Positions 47,050 to 59,075 of a stretch of DNA of 64,000 bases are shown here, in pieces. This stretch comes from Limnanthes douglasii subsp. nivea (taxonomy: Eukaryota > Streptophyta > Magnoliopsida > Brassicales > Limnanthaceae), in the NCBI GenBank assembly GCA_036936605.1, contig JAUPFV010000003.1, positions 108,137,278-108,201,277 of the forward strand, written 5' to 3'. The first letter of the stretch is position 1. The number at the start of each line of letters is the position of its first letter. Under the pieces are notes generated by a model, which had not been told where the DNA came from, did not search any database, and was given only the letters and a program-made list of their open reading frames with translations. A program made the position numbers and the translations under genes.

Positions 47050-48650
47050 CTAAACATTGGGAATATCAAAGATTTATAGGATACATTTGTCTACAAACTT
47101 TGGTTCAACTACTGTAAACAACACCACCTTTTGGAAAAAAATTATGAACTTTATTTACAGTAAAACTAAGCACCCCTTCAAGTTAGAAACGTCCTTAAAG
47201 GTTCAATCATTTGGAAAAGGTTAAATTATACTAAAGATTATGATGAGCCTCATATTATTATTTTTGTCTTGGCAATGGCAACATTGACTTTTGGTTGGAT
47301 AGTTGGAATAAGAACAAGCCCCTTATCCAGTGCCCAAAGATGAAAATAATGACCGGTACTCTCCTGTCAGAGTCAAATCTTTATGGATTAACAATCATTG
47401 GGACATTGAAAACCTTAAATTCAATGTCACCACTTATGATATCAATAGGATCACCAAGCTTAATGTCCACCCTGGGACCAAGGACAAAATTATTTGGATC
47501 TTAAGTAGCTATGGTGATTTCAACACCAAAGCTACCTAGAATCACATAAGACAAAAGCATAACTCATCTAATACTTTTGATATAATCTGGAACAACTACA
47601 CTCCCACAAAATGTTATTTTCTCTTATGGAAATCCATGAGAAGATGAATCCATGTTGAAACAAACCTTCAAAAGAAAAACATTAGCATTGCTTCAAAATG
47701 CATGTTCTACTATGATATTGAGACTATAAACCTTATTTTCATAAGTTGTCATGTCGCCTGGAATATTTGGACTATTTTATCTTCTCTTTTCAAGATTCCC
47801 ATTAATAGGAAATATGACCATCCATCATATGGTCACAAATTGGTTCTGGTGCTCCAACAATAAAGCCCATATCGGAAACATCATTCCTTTTATCATTTGC
47901 TGGTCCATCTGGCATTTTAAAAATAAGACTAAATTTAATGGTAAAATCATTACAAGTACCATCATTTATGATAAGATCGTTCACACTTTTGTCCAATTAA
48001 ATTTCATAAATAATTTTAACAACAATCTTTAGTCTGGTGACTTAAATATTGTTGATAGTTTTGGGTGTTTCTTTAAAACTAAGCCCAATACTCAAATAAA
48101 GGTTATTAAATGGATAAGCCCTTTTATTACTAGACTCAAGCTGAATTGCGATGGTGCTTGCTCCTTGTTGGGTGAAGCTAGTGGTGCAAGTATTAACAGT
48201 GAGGGTGATGTAGTTAACACTAATGACAGAATCTATGAAAAGCTTGACCCCTTTATTACTGAGAGTTTAGCCCTATTAGATGGCTTAATTCTTTGCAATC
48301 AAAAGGATTATAAATTTGTAAATACTGAAGGTGATTCTGAAATTATAGTAAACATACTCGCTAAAGGGCATTCTCCCTAGTATTTAAATCAACTAATATC
48401 TTATTGTAGATCTCTTATTTACCCTCTTATAAGTATCAAGTGTATCCCAAGAATATCAAGTGTATCCCAAGAACATTAAATCAGACCGCTGATTGGTTAC
48501 TTAAGGACTAAAATGATTTCATAACGTATTTATCCCTAACCCTCTCCAAGCTATTATCATATTTGAGAGTTTAGGCATGGGATATATCAATCTCTCCAAT
48601 CAATTTGTTAACATTTGATACGCTATTAAATAACATTTTATTTTATAATA
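47050..48650 (+). mobile_element. 5'-truncated decayed LINE (LINE 2)
   Basis: Only the C-terminal part of ORF2 remains. A zinc-binding RT tail region is at about 47.16-47.8 kb (GSIIWKRLNYTK). Then comes MVTNWFWCSNNKAHIGNIIPF with ICWSIWHFKNKTKFNG at 47.82-47.94 kb, which is very similar in wording to LINE 3 (NWFWSTNK...WFIWQNKNRAKLKW). RNase H-like sequence follows to about 48.38 kb (LNCDGACSLL, EGDSEIIVNILAKG). Stops and frameshifts are present. Target duplications were not found. Truncation at the 5' end is the usual outcome of incomplete LINE reverse transcription. Confidence 0.78.
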
Positions 48651-48948
48651 TTTTCGTTTTGTTTTTTTTTTTGAAATTTCATCTATATAGGTTGATGCTT
48701 CGAAGACATGTCATTGAAGTTTTTATATACTTGGATATTCAATCAAAATTTGGACCTCGATGTTGATTTCAAAGCGCTAGAGAAGCAAGATGAAGCATAT
48801 CTTTCTATAGAAGAAGGAGGTCTTCAGCTAACAAGAAAAGACTCTAGATGTTGATTCATTCTCAAGCTGAAGAAGTTGTTTTTAGTTTGCTTCCTCAGCA
48901 AGTTATCTTCCTAAGTTATTGTAAATTCTAGAAGATGGAAAAAAATTG

Positions 48949-49030
48949 TAATTTCACAACCAGAATATAACTGTTATTTTTTTTTCCGAACTTACTTTGC
49001 AACTAAATTACACGTAATTTCGCAACTAAA
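48949..49030 (+). repeat. Degenerate ~70-bp units, right part
   Basis: TTGTAATTTCACAACCAGAATATAA and GCAACTAAATTACACGTAATTTCGCAACTAAAA match the units at 46486-46823. LINE 2 lies between the two blocks. Confidence 0.55.
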
Positions 49031-49320
49031 ACAAATAAAAAAAATTATCTAAAATCTTAAATTTTCTTAACAAATTTTTGTAATTAATAACAAATATAAC
49101 CTATTTAAAAATTTAAATAATCAATAACCTTTTTAGAAAAATCATAAATAAAATCGTCAAATATACATTTAGGGATTTGAAAAAACAAAGATCACCGAAT
49201 TAGCTATACCCATGCACTTCCAATTACCCACAAAAGAAGGGAGTAATAAAATTACTAATCCTTAAAATTCATCGAAAACTTAGCAGTGAGTTTGAACATC
49301 AGTATAAAGAGTCACTCTTT

Positions 49321-49806
49321 TCATATACTCTTCTTGCTATAACACCTACGTGCTAGCCTGATGCAATCCAACCAGTGCAACATCTCGACATTGGGGTCCC
49401 TCTCGTTCACAACATCCGATACCGTAATCTGCACCACTCCTCTATAGCTACCGATCTTCCCCCGAACCCTAGCAACTCTCCCGACCTTGATCTGTGAAGC
49501 AAAGTCATCCGCCACTCGCGCAATTAATCGAACACTTGATGGGTCGAGTCGCGAGAAATAACGAGAGGAGAGTTGGTTGAGCCAGAGGACGCACGTGACG
49601 CAGCCGGTTCCATCGTCGATTGTGAACTTGATGAATTTTTCGGGTTTCAAATCGCATGAGGTGACTGTACCGACGATTTCGGCGCGCGAGACAGACGCGC
49701 CTTTGCGATGGAAGGCTCTGGAGGAGTCTGATGTTGTGAGTTGAGTGAGAGAAAGGAGGTGTTGAGCGAGAAGCTTTACGTGTGTGTCGTGCAGCGATTG
49801 GTCCAT
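49321..49806 (-). CDS. STN1: STN1, CST telomere-capping complex subunit
   Basis: Single-exon gene of 161 residues. I chose the internal start MDQSLHDTHVKLLAQHLLSL (49806) over an upstream in-frame ATG at 49824 because family members begin at this point. After a short helix comes an OB-fold at about residues 40-140: VSRAEIVGTVTSC (strand 1), KFIKFTIDDGTGCVTCVLWL (the diagnostic DDGTG turn), and GRVARVRGKIGSYRGVVQIT. A final helix near MLHWLDCIRLARRCY closes the protein. STN1 joins CTC1 and TEN1 to form CST, which binds single-stranded telomeric DNA in the nucleus, protects chromosome ends and helps complementary-strand synthesis. Plant STN1 proteins are short, about 160 residues, and intronless, as here. 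GC content is clearly higher than the surroundings. No damage seen. Confidence 0.95.
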   Translation of the reverse strand: MDQSLHDTHVKLLAQHLLSLTQLTTSDSSRAFHRKGASVSRAEIVGTVTSCDLKPEKFIKFTIDDGTGCVTCVLWLNQLSSRYFSRLDPSSVRLIARVADDFASQIKVGRVARVRGKIGSYRGVVQITVSDVVNERDPNVEMLHWLDCIRLARRCYSKKSI

Positions 49807-49824
49807 TACGACTGTGAGAATCAC

Positions 49825-50270
49825 GATTTGATAAAGTTTCGGATCAGAGACATAAATTTTCAGGCCTTCTTCAATGCAGGAGGGCTTAATTATAATTTTT
49901 GTTTTAGCGACAAGGCTTCAACCGTGGTTCGGGATTTTGCTGTTCACTTCTATTTTTTATTATTATTTTTAGGTTAGAGAACTAATGCGACGTGCCCTTT
50001 ATTCATTTTGGGCCTAACCATGTATCTGTTAGTTATTTGTCGATTGTTTCAGCTTTAGAAATATTACGTTAAACTAATTGATTTTATTATTTAGTCCATC
50101 AGATATTTTTATGGATTAGAATGGACATATAAGCTTGAGCATTGCATTTTATAATTTTATATTATATATTTTAAATTTTTTAATAATTTTTTAAAAATCA
50201 TTAAATTTTATTTTTATCTTAAATAAATTTTATGATTTTTTCTCAATAATTTTTTTTTTCAATTTTAAAT
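49825..50270. other. Upstream region of STN1
   Basis: Presumed promoter and 5' UTR of STN1 on the minus strand, followed by AT-rich DNA leading to the LINE 3 insertion point. No specific element recognised. Confidence 0.5.
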
Positions 50271-50283
50271 TTTATTTAATTAT
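50271..50283. repeat. Left target site duplication of LINE 3
   Basis: TTTATTTAATTAT is identical to 57158-57170. It is AT-only, so chance similarity is more likely than for a mixed sequence, but both copies sit exactly at the element ends. Confidence 0.6.
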
Positions 50284-53200
50284 CCCGAAATGGGTAGTAG
50301 AGTTGGTGGAATAAGTAGAGCTTGTGACCAAAGGTCATGAGTTCGATTCCCTCCAAAACTCGAAGAAAAACTTCAAGAAGATAAGAAGATGACAAAGCTT
50401 TCTTAATCTCCAAAAAAAGCTACTGAAGCTGCTATCGATCTCCTTTCATTCTCTATGTTTCCTTCCTCTGTAGCCAGATTGTTGCCTTCATCACGTGAGT
50501 AATGACTAATATCGGCAATAGTTTCGAGGATGAAGATTTCTCAGACCTTCTATCGACTCAAAACCTCATGTAAGAAATAATATATGGAGAAATCGGATCA
50601 TATATCTCTTCAATACTCTCAAAATGTCAAAGATTACATAATTAATGCTTCCAAACACCCTTTAATAGGTAAATTCTCGAAAGGATTACCAAAAAAGGAA
50701 ACTCCTAAATGATTTCTTGAATAATATGAAACTCAATAGAGAGTTCAACATTGCTGTTAAGGACTCAAAGCATATACTGATGGAATTTGAAAATAAAGAA
50801 TATATTTGCAAAATTTGGAAGATAACAGTTTGGTCTATCGGTGATTCTTCCATTGGGATCCTAAAATGAGAAGAAAATTTCAATCCTAGATACAAATGTC
50901 CTTCAACCCATGTTTGGATCAGGATAGAAAAGGTTCCTAAGTATATGTATAACAGAAGTATAATGCAAGACATAACATCATCAATAGGCAACCCTCTATA
51001 GCTCATAATCCCAGATAAAAACTGAGTCTATTTCAATGCCTGTTACGCATGGATAGAAATGGAAATCTAAAAAAAAACTGCAATACCATATCTGGGTTGG
51101 CTTTGGAGACAACTAAGGCTATTAGCTGACTATCACCTATAAAAATCTTCAAAATTATTGCACGAAATTATTCCATCTGGGTCATGACAAGTCTATGTGC
51201 AAGAGAGAAAATGATAAAAGGCAAATTAAAGAGGATCTTACTAACCCTGAGATGGCTAATACAAACAAAGAAATTCAAAGAAACAACTTTAACAGAACCA
51301 CTGGCCTTCAAAATGATCTTCAGCCCAGAATCAAGTCTGTTGTGGTCCTCCTGAGCAGAGCCTGAAAAAAATCCAACCAATCAATAATCTTATTGATGAT
51401 CGGTTAAAAAGAAATCAATTTGATATTATTGTTGTTAAAGATAACGTTGTTATTGCTATAAGTAACTATGATCCTCAACAATAATATTCTAAACTTCCTG
51501 AAGAAGAAGAGATCATAAAAGTTATTCAAACATCAAAGCATGGATATATCTTATCTTCAGCTCAAGACTATGGAAATTTAATATCTGGAAATCGTACTCT
51601 GAATCAGAGTAACATTGGTAGCCTTCCCATCTCACCTACCCTCAAATCTAAAGATACAGACAAAGGTTTCCATAAAGTTCTCATCAAGAAACTTAGAGAA
51701 ACTAGAAAGAAGAAAAATCCAAAAAAATCTGGTTATAAAATCCTCGAAGTTCTATGGGATCAGTAAACATTCTACCTCTTCTCCTAATCATGATAAAGAT
51801 GCTTAATTGGAACATCAGAGGTATCATGAACAAGCTCTCCTTTAGAAGGCTCAAATATATCATTCAAAAATAAAATATCAATCTAATTGTTATGCAGGAG
51901 CCTTTAATCAACTTTGATCATCTAAACATTATTGCTTCAAATATTGGAATTAAAAAACTATACTTTAGAATTCTTTAAACAAACTTTAATTTTTTCAAAG
52001 AAGAATTTAAAATCAATATTCTTTTAAATCATACTCAATGTTCACATTTGGAAATTACCTATGAAGGTTTAGATAAATTGTTTCTCCTAACTATAGATTT
52101 ATGCTAAATGACATGTGTATAACAGAAAAGACTTGTGGACTACTTTAAAAAAACCTATCTACTTCTCTTAAAGAATGGTTTATCATAGAAGATTTTAATG
52201 ATATCTCCTCTGCTGATGAACAAGTGGGTTATTCTATATTTGTCTCAAGGGTGCAGAAGACTTTAATAACATGATTAGGGATTGTCATCTAGAGGATGTT
52301 GGATACCGAGGCTCCAAATGCACATGGTCCAACAGCTCCAAATGAAAAAGGCTAGATAGATCTCTCTTCAACTCAACTTGTTCTACTTAATTTAATGATA
52401 CTAAGGTTCTTAACATGGACAAAACTTGTTCAGACCATGCTCCTCTCTGTGTTACTATTACTAAGCAATTGTAAAATTAAAAAAAAACTTCAAATTTTTA
52501 AATACGTGAACTTTAGATAATGATTTTTTTTTTATAATAATTGGAATCAAGACATTAATGGATACCCTCTATACAAATTTTGGCATAAATTAAGGATACT
52601 TAATGAAGGTTTAAAGATCTGGAATACTAATCATTTTGGAAATATTTTTTAGTGTCAAGGATCAAGAGATCAAAATTACCTATGATAACAATGCTACTAC
52701 TAAAGCTGACTTAGACAAAGCTAATGCTATCTTCAAGCTCTTATAATGGAAGAACCCTTTTGGCAGCAAAAGTCCTACTGTAATTGGCTCAAGGATAGTG
52801 ACAGAAATACTACAATGTTTATTGCTTACGTTTCTACAATACGGATTAAGAATACTATTAAAAGCATCAAAGTTGGTGATGATTGCCTACTATATTCAGA
52901 ATCTATTGGCATTTCTGCATAAGTTTATTTTAAGAATATTCTACCTAAGAATCATTTCAACAACTCTAATGAGGAATCTGATAGAACACAAGATAACATT
53001 TTCAGTAATATCCCAAAGCTTATTACTAATGAAGACAATACCTTACAGCTGCTGCCTCCTAATGAAGAAGAAATCCTTGACATCATCAACAACATGAATC
53101 CTTCGAGCGCAGCTGGAATTGACGGCTTAAACGGATGTTTCTTTAAAACTTGTTGGAATACAATTAAGATAGATCTTTGTCAAGCATTATATTCTTTCAT

Positions 53201-56200
53201 TATTGGTCCTAACTTTCGTAAAGGAATAATGGCCACAGGTTTGCATCTAGTTTCTAAGAATAGTAATCCTACAACTTGGAAAAATTATAGACCTAATAGT
53301 CTTTGTACCTTACTTAATAGGATAATGTCTAAAGTTATCAATAATAGAATTATTAAAATTTTGCCCAAAATTATCTCTAAGGCTCAAGGAGGTTATGTGA
53401 AAAATAAATCAATTCACAAAAACATTCTTATAGCTAAAGAGATGATTTTTAACCTTAATAGAAATACCAAATCAAGAAACATTATGATTCATCTAGACAT
53501 GACTAAAGCATTTGACAATATGTCTCATTCATTTATCACTTAAGTGCTTCTCTGTTTTAGTTTTCTAACAAGTTTATCTATCTAATTAATAAGCTCATTA
53601 TGTTAACATCTATTTGCTGATTAATGGTAGTGTTATTGGTTACATTAATACTAAGAGAGGGCTGAGATAAAGATATCCACTATCTCCCAGTCTTTTTATT
53701 ATCGGAGAAGAAGTGTTTATCAGAGGATTAAAACAGTTAATTTTGTTTTAACAAGTCTATGACTGATTTTATAGTTTCTTGTTTAACTTTTCCAGATGAC
53801 GTTCTAATCTTTACTAATAGTCTACATTCCGCTACTGATAAGCTTAGTAGTTTTCTTCAAAACTACCATGAGATTTCTGGTCAAACAATCAACAAAGACA
53901 ATACTAAAATTATAGTGGCCAACAGATTTCCGGAAGCTAGATTATCTACTCTAACGGATCAAAATGGCTTTAGCTTTGGGCACCTACCAACTGACTACTT
54001 GGGCATTACTTTAAGTACATATAACAAGTCCAACAACTATATTTATCTCCTAAACAAGATTAATAGTATGATACAAGACTGGAAAATCACAATTCTATCC
54101 TACGGTGACAGGCAAATTCTTATCAATTTTGTCCTCATGTCTATTCCATTATAGTGGATGTAAAATTTTAATATCCCCAAAATTATTATCTACATAATTA
54201 AAAAAAAGTTTTAATAAGTTTATTTGGGGATAAACTCCTAATGAGAATAAAATTCACTTGTCTGAATAGTCATTACTGCGCTAACCCTTCGTTGAGGGTG
54301 GTTTAAATATCAGAAAACTCTCTAATATTCAATACATTATATCTTGTAAACTTTGGTTTGGTTTTAGGGAAAATAAGAGTTATTGGGCTAACTTGATGCA
54401 TAATATTTACTGCACAAACTCTCACCCTCTCAAAACTAATTACTAAAAAACTGGTTCTACGACTTGGAAAAACTTAGCTAACATTAAGGCTATGTTTGAT
54501 CCTAATATAAGGTGGAATATTGGAAATGGTGAAAGATATTTCTTGCTAGACAATTGGAATAACCAAGCTCCTTTTATTATCCTAAATGACAAAGAGGACA
54601 ATAGTTGGTTTCAGACTACTGAAGCTGAATTTTTCTAGCGTAACAATTCTTAGGATCTATCCACTTTTGTCTCAATATCCACTTTTTCTAGCGTAACATT
54701 TCTTAGGATCTATCCAGATATGACAGAACTCTACCATAATAAAAAAAATTATATGGACGACTCCATTGTGTGGAAGCCCTCTTAAGACATAAAAGTCAAC
54801 GTAAAAGACACCTGGAACATGATCAGACAACAACACAATCATTCTAGCTTATTTTCTATAATTTGGAATGCTATAACACCTAAGATGTATTCTTTTCTCC
54901 TATGGAAAATTCTACTGAATTTCATACATATTGATTCTATCTTACAAAAGAGACATTTCTATATAGCTTCTAAATGTCAGTTTTATAACTCTTGAGAAAA
55001 CATTAATCATTTTTTTATATCATGCAGTTATTCCTGGAATATCTGGTCTTTCTTTGTAGAATTATTTAAGGTCACTACTAATAGATTCATGACAGTGGCT
55101 CATATGACTCGTAATTGGTTTTGGTCTACTAACAAACTAGTTCATGCTATACCTAGTATCATTTATTGGTTCATTTGGCAGAATAAGAATAGAGCTAAAC
55201 TCAAGTGGAAGTATTTCTCATATATAGAATCTATTAACCATATTAAATACATGATCAGGGGTCTTGATGCTACTAATCCGTTTAAGACTAAATATTGGAT
55301 TAATGACTCTAATGCACCAATTAAATTGGTTTTCTATCTTTCACCCGGTAGATTGAAGATGAATACTAATGGATCCAGTATTCACAACGGATATTCAAGT
55401 GAAGCAGTAATCTTTCGGGATAACTCTAGTGACTTATTTTTTGGCTCCAGTAATCTATTTGGAAAACTCTCTCCAATTATGGCGGAAGCCATAGCTTTGC
55501 TTGAAGGGCTCATTATCTGCTAAAAAAGGTTGGACAAAAGTGGATATTGAGACAGACTCTATAGTCTTAGTGAATTTGCTTGCTAATGGTAAATTCTCAT
55601 GGCCTTTGGATCCTTTGCTTACTGTTTGTAGAAAGCTAATAGCTTCCTCAATGACTATTTCCCACATCTCTAGAGACCAAAACATGGCAGCCGATTGGCT
55701 TTTCAAATGGATTCTAGAGTGTAAAACGAATTTTGGGTTCACCAAGCTCCAAGCTCTTGCTCAATTGAGTGAATTTTTTCTGTTAGAGAGCCTGAGTCTT
55801 GGTTACATCAGTAGTAATTCATAAATCCTATTTAGTGTTTTTTCAAATCAATTCATTGTTCTTTTGAGTTTGTTTTGTAAACATGAAATTTTCGAGCTCT
55901 AAAAATTACAGGTACCTGGTTAAGAGCTTGGTTTTAAATCGTGAAGACTTTCTTTTAATCTTGTTGTCTAAAAAATCCCAAATCGATTTGCTGATTTGGT
56001 AGTGTTTCTTCAATTTCTTTATCTTTCAATCTTACTGTCTGAGGAAGCCCTATATTTTTCCCTAATTTCTTTCTGCTGATGAACACTCTCCGACTAAATG
56101 ATTCGAATCAAATTAGGATCAAAAATTGAAGTTCTGGATGATGTATTGCTAATTTCAATTTATTTCGTCAGGGGAAGATGTCGAGAATCTTCATTAGGAT

Positions 56201-57157
56201 ACATCTTAGGTTCCCTTTATACCTGGATTCTTCTTCTGACATATTAGCATAAGAGCTTATCAGATTCGTTCTTCAACTTTGAAATGAGTCAATGTTAATA
56301 GTAGCTACCAGTATCAACCTATGTTCTGCTCGCCATTTTCCTTACAGTCTTGTCTTTTGGTTATCGCAGAATTAACCTGAATCTGAGTTAATGAATGTCT
56401 GGTGGAATCCATATCAAGTGCCAAATCCTTCTTTGAGTTCTTTATTTTCTCTTCAATAGATACATTGATTGATAAAATCCAGTATTCAAGCCAAGTTAGC
56501 ATGAGGAAAACGTAGCCATTACCCTTGACCCTGGATCATTAGCCTGCTAATTATCATCAGAGGTTATCATATGTTGATTTTCATCTTTGAAATGGGCCAG
56601 TGCTATGAAGAATTACATGTCTTGCGATGATTCCTACTTCTTTCCAAAATTGGTAGAACAAAATGATCTCTTTATTAGATTGGGGTTTAATAGGTTTGTT
56701 ATTTATTAGCCTTCCTCTTATTGATTATTGGATTCTTGTTTCAGCGGGTGTTGCTCAAGATTTTCCAAGTCACTGATTTACCGGTGGAATCCCTCCCAAG
56801 TTCTATTTTATTTTTATAGTTCATTTCCCTTTCAATTAAATTGCAAGATAAAGTCAAAGAAATTTGAATGTATCTCTTGGGGTGAGTATCAATGGTAATC
56901 AATGTACCTGGAATCCCTTTACTTAGTGAATAATTGATGAAGAATGGCTATGTGGTTGCTGTTGGGTCGATGTTGTTTATAGAGATTAAAGGCGTTAGAG
57001 TTTTGTTGTCCTTTCTAATTTTCTAGGTCGATGTGACCCTTTTGTTTTGTTTTTCTTGGCCTTATGGACTTTAGATTAGTCTCTAATCCTTTGTATATGG
57101 CTCTATCACTATGATGATTTTAAAATTCAATAAAATACCTTTATTTGCTTAAAAAAC
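50284..57157 (+). mobile_element. Near full-length, decayed L1-like LINE (LINE 3)
   Basis: About 6.87 kb between 13-bp direct repeats. After a tRNA-like head comes ORF1-type sequence (50.69-51.40 kb). A junction segment with a Lys-rich run follows at 51.4-51.79 kb. The endonuclease runs 51.80-52.47 kb (MLNWNIRG, VMQEPL, TCSDHAPLCV). The reverse transcriptase runs 52.8-54.15 kb (AAGIDGLNGCFFK, NYRPNSLCTLLNRIMSKVIN, DMTKAFDNMSH, FPDDVLIF for the FADD box). The zinc-binding region is near 54.85-55.2 kb, and RNase H at 55.33-55.82 kb is split by a frameshift near 55500 (MAEAIALLEGL / IETDSIVLVNLLANG). A long 3' UTR ends TTCAATAAAATACC...GCTTAAAAAAC. Several long frames (149, 144 and 131 codons) survive, so it is younger than LINE 1. 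Confidence 0.87.
50291..50352 (+). other. tRNA-like / SINE-like head at the 5' end of LINE 3
   Basis: TAGTAGAGTTGG at 50295-50306 fits the A-box consensus TRGYNNARNNGG. GTTCGATTC at 50341-50349 fits the B box GWTCRANNC. The spacing of 34 bases is normal for RNA polymerase III promoters. The wording GGGTAG..GAGTTGGT and GACCAAA(A/G)GTCATGAGTTCGA matches the head of the SINE at 30516-30736. It starts 7 bases inside the 5' boundary set by the target duplication, so it seems to be part of the inserted copy. Confidence 0.65.
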
Positions 57158-57170
57158 TTTATTTAATTAT

Positions 57171-57677
57171 TTTCTATATATCTCCCAAATTTACAATCTA
57201 AAAAACACTTAATTATTTATAAATTAAAAATTTCAAAAGTATATATTCCTTTAAACATAAAAAAATTAAATATTATCAAATAAAAATCAAGTGTCTCCTT
57301 GTAAAGACATATATAATTTCAAACTATAAATAAATCTTTCAAGTTAGAAGTTTAGTATCATAATTTTATTCATATTTTTAATTACCATCACAACCTCAAA
57401 TTCAAGATGAAAAATCAAAAACTATAATTGCAAAAGATATATTAATTTTTTAAAACATATATTAATTCACCTTTAAGCCTATTAATATGTTCAAAGTTGA
57501 CTTTTTAGCGATGAATCAGACGATAAACTAGAATTATTATTAATAAACTATTCTACACATGGAACTTGGAATATATTCCTTATCAAGACGAGGTAAATTG
57601 AGACCATCAAGAATTATAATCAGAGATATGACAATGTCTTATGCTAAGGGATTGAGACGAAAGTAAAGATCATAATT
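57171..57677. other. AT-rich spacer, nothing recognised
   Basis: No gene, repeat family or element recognised between the end of LINE 3 and the 24-bp minisatellite. Confidence 0.5.
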
Positions 57678-57917
57678 ATGACGAGAAACGCATTTAGGAT
57701 TATGACGGGGGTTGTATTCAGAGTTATGACGAGGGTCGTATTCAAGATTATGACGAGGACTGTATTCAGAGTCATGACAAAGGTCACATTCAAGATTATG
57801 ACGAGTACTGTATTCAAAGTCATGACAAAAATCGTGTTTAAGATTATGTCGAGGGTGAAATTCAAAGCTTTGACAAGGATCGCATTTAAGGTTATGACAA
57901 GGACTGTATCCAGAGCC
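57678..57917. repeat. 24-bp minisatellite, ten units, open in several frames
   Basis: Ten consecutive 24-bp units of the form ATGACGAGGGTCGTATTCAA plus GATT. Because 24 is divisible by three, it codes an octapeptide repeat in the plus frame (MTRVVFKI, MTRTVFRV, MTKVTFKI...). At least two minus frames are also open through it (RHNLEYDP-type octads; LNTVLVII-type octads). Unit-to-unit changes keep the length fixed at 24 bp throughout. The plus frame 57678-57941 ends KTSTQEV. The minus frame 57639-58049 is 136 codons with Cys/His-rich octads. Whether any frame is expressed cannot be told from sequence; a non-coding minisatellite is equally possible. Confidence 0.88.
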
Positions 57918-58372
57918 AAAACAAGTACGCAAGAAGTTTGATAGGTGGTTGCAATTACATTTACACCTGCCATACCATGAAAGGTTGTCAAGAAAGTTTG
58001 TTAGACAATTATAACAGAATAACACGTGTAATATAGTGACTGAACACATGTGTAATTCAATGATTGGTATAATATTTTATGTAAATCTTATAAATTGGAA
58101 ATAAAGTATTCATTTGGAAGGTCTTCGCACATTTCTAATAAAAACAAGATTTCATACAATATTTATTGTCTTTCTTGATTTCAGTTCATCATTTCGGTTA
58201 AGTCTTTGTAGAGATTTTTTCTTAATAATTATCACTAATAGTTTAAAAGAAAATAAAAAATTCTTTTTAAAAAAAGCCAATATGTTTATCATGTATATAT
58301 CGATCAGACGAGTTTGAAAGATGAATCTTTACACTCTTTATGGAAAAAAAACTACAAAATAAATAGACATGA

Positions 58373-58556
58373 GCATATTAATCGGAACCAAAAAATAGAA
58401 CCGAAATAAAGTGAATTGATTTGGTCCTTTATAATACCTCATAAACTCTGATTTTAGTTATTTTTAATTCTTGATTCCTAACCGAACCGAAAACCGACAA
58501 AAAGTTGATCAGATATCACAAAATTTAGATCAAACAATGCATATACTTGCATTAAA

Positions 58557-58628
<72 letters not shown>

Positions 58629-59075
58629 TATCATTTAAATTATATATATATATATATATATATATCATAAATTTTATAGACGTCAATAACATATAAATGT
58701 GAATTCAAAGAATTCAACTTTAACAACTTTTACAATTTTTATATTATATATATAATATAATTAAATTTTAATTTTTTCTAAGACTAAACGACAATTCAAA
58801 CTAATACGGCATAGATACATGAACATATACACGTATTTAAAGTGCAAGCAGAAATAAAATATTTTAAAATACTCATATCAAACCAAACTAATCTAAGCAG
58901 AATATTATTTGATTTCTAAATGGTTACTAAACTTTAAGAACCAATAGTGAATGAACCAAATCGATTTTAAATTATTCACTTCATGAATTATTACCGGTTT
59001 ATAAGAATCGATAGGATCGATAACATAAAGAACCGATCCGAACCAAACCGAAGAATCGAATGATCTTGCCTCGTA
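58373..59075. mobile_element. Possible decayed MITE-like element with AACCGAACCG-type ends
   Basis: Both flanks carry CCGAACC words typical of short plant DNA elements: AACCGAACCGAAAACCGAC near 58481 and CCGATCCGAACCAAACCGAAG near 59034. ATGAGCATATTAATCGG at the left end is weakly matched by the inverted right end (ACGAGGCAAGATCATTCG). Two long AT microsatellites sit between. Ends and target duplications are not clear, so this is tentative. Confidence 0.3.
58560..58664. repeat. Compound (AT)n microsatellites
   Basis: An AT run at about 58560-58624 and a second at about 58641-58664, separated by CGATTATCATTTAAAT. Likely variable and difficult to assemble. Confidence 0.93.

Noticed and set aside
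49741..49977. A plus-strand ORF overlapping the 5' end of STN1.
   Set aside because: It is antisense to a conserved gene and its leader, with no family resemblance.
50291..50352. Considered as a functional tRNA gene.
   Set aside because: The acceptor and anticodon stems do not pair properly. Only the A and B boxes are preserved, so it is tRNA-derived rather than a tRNA.
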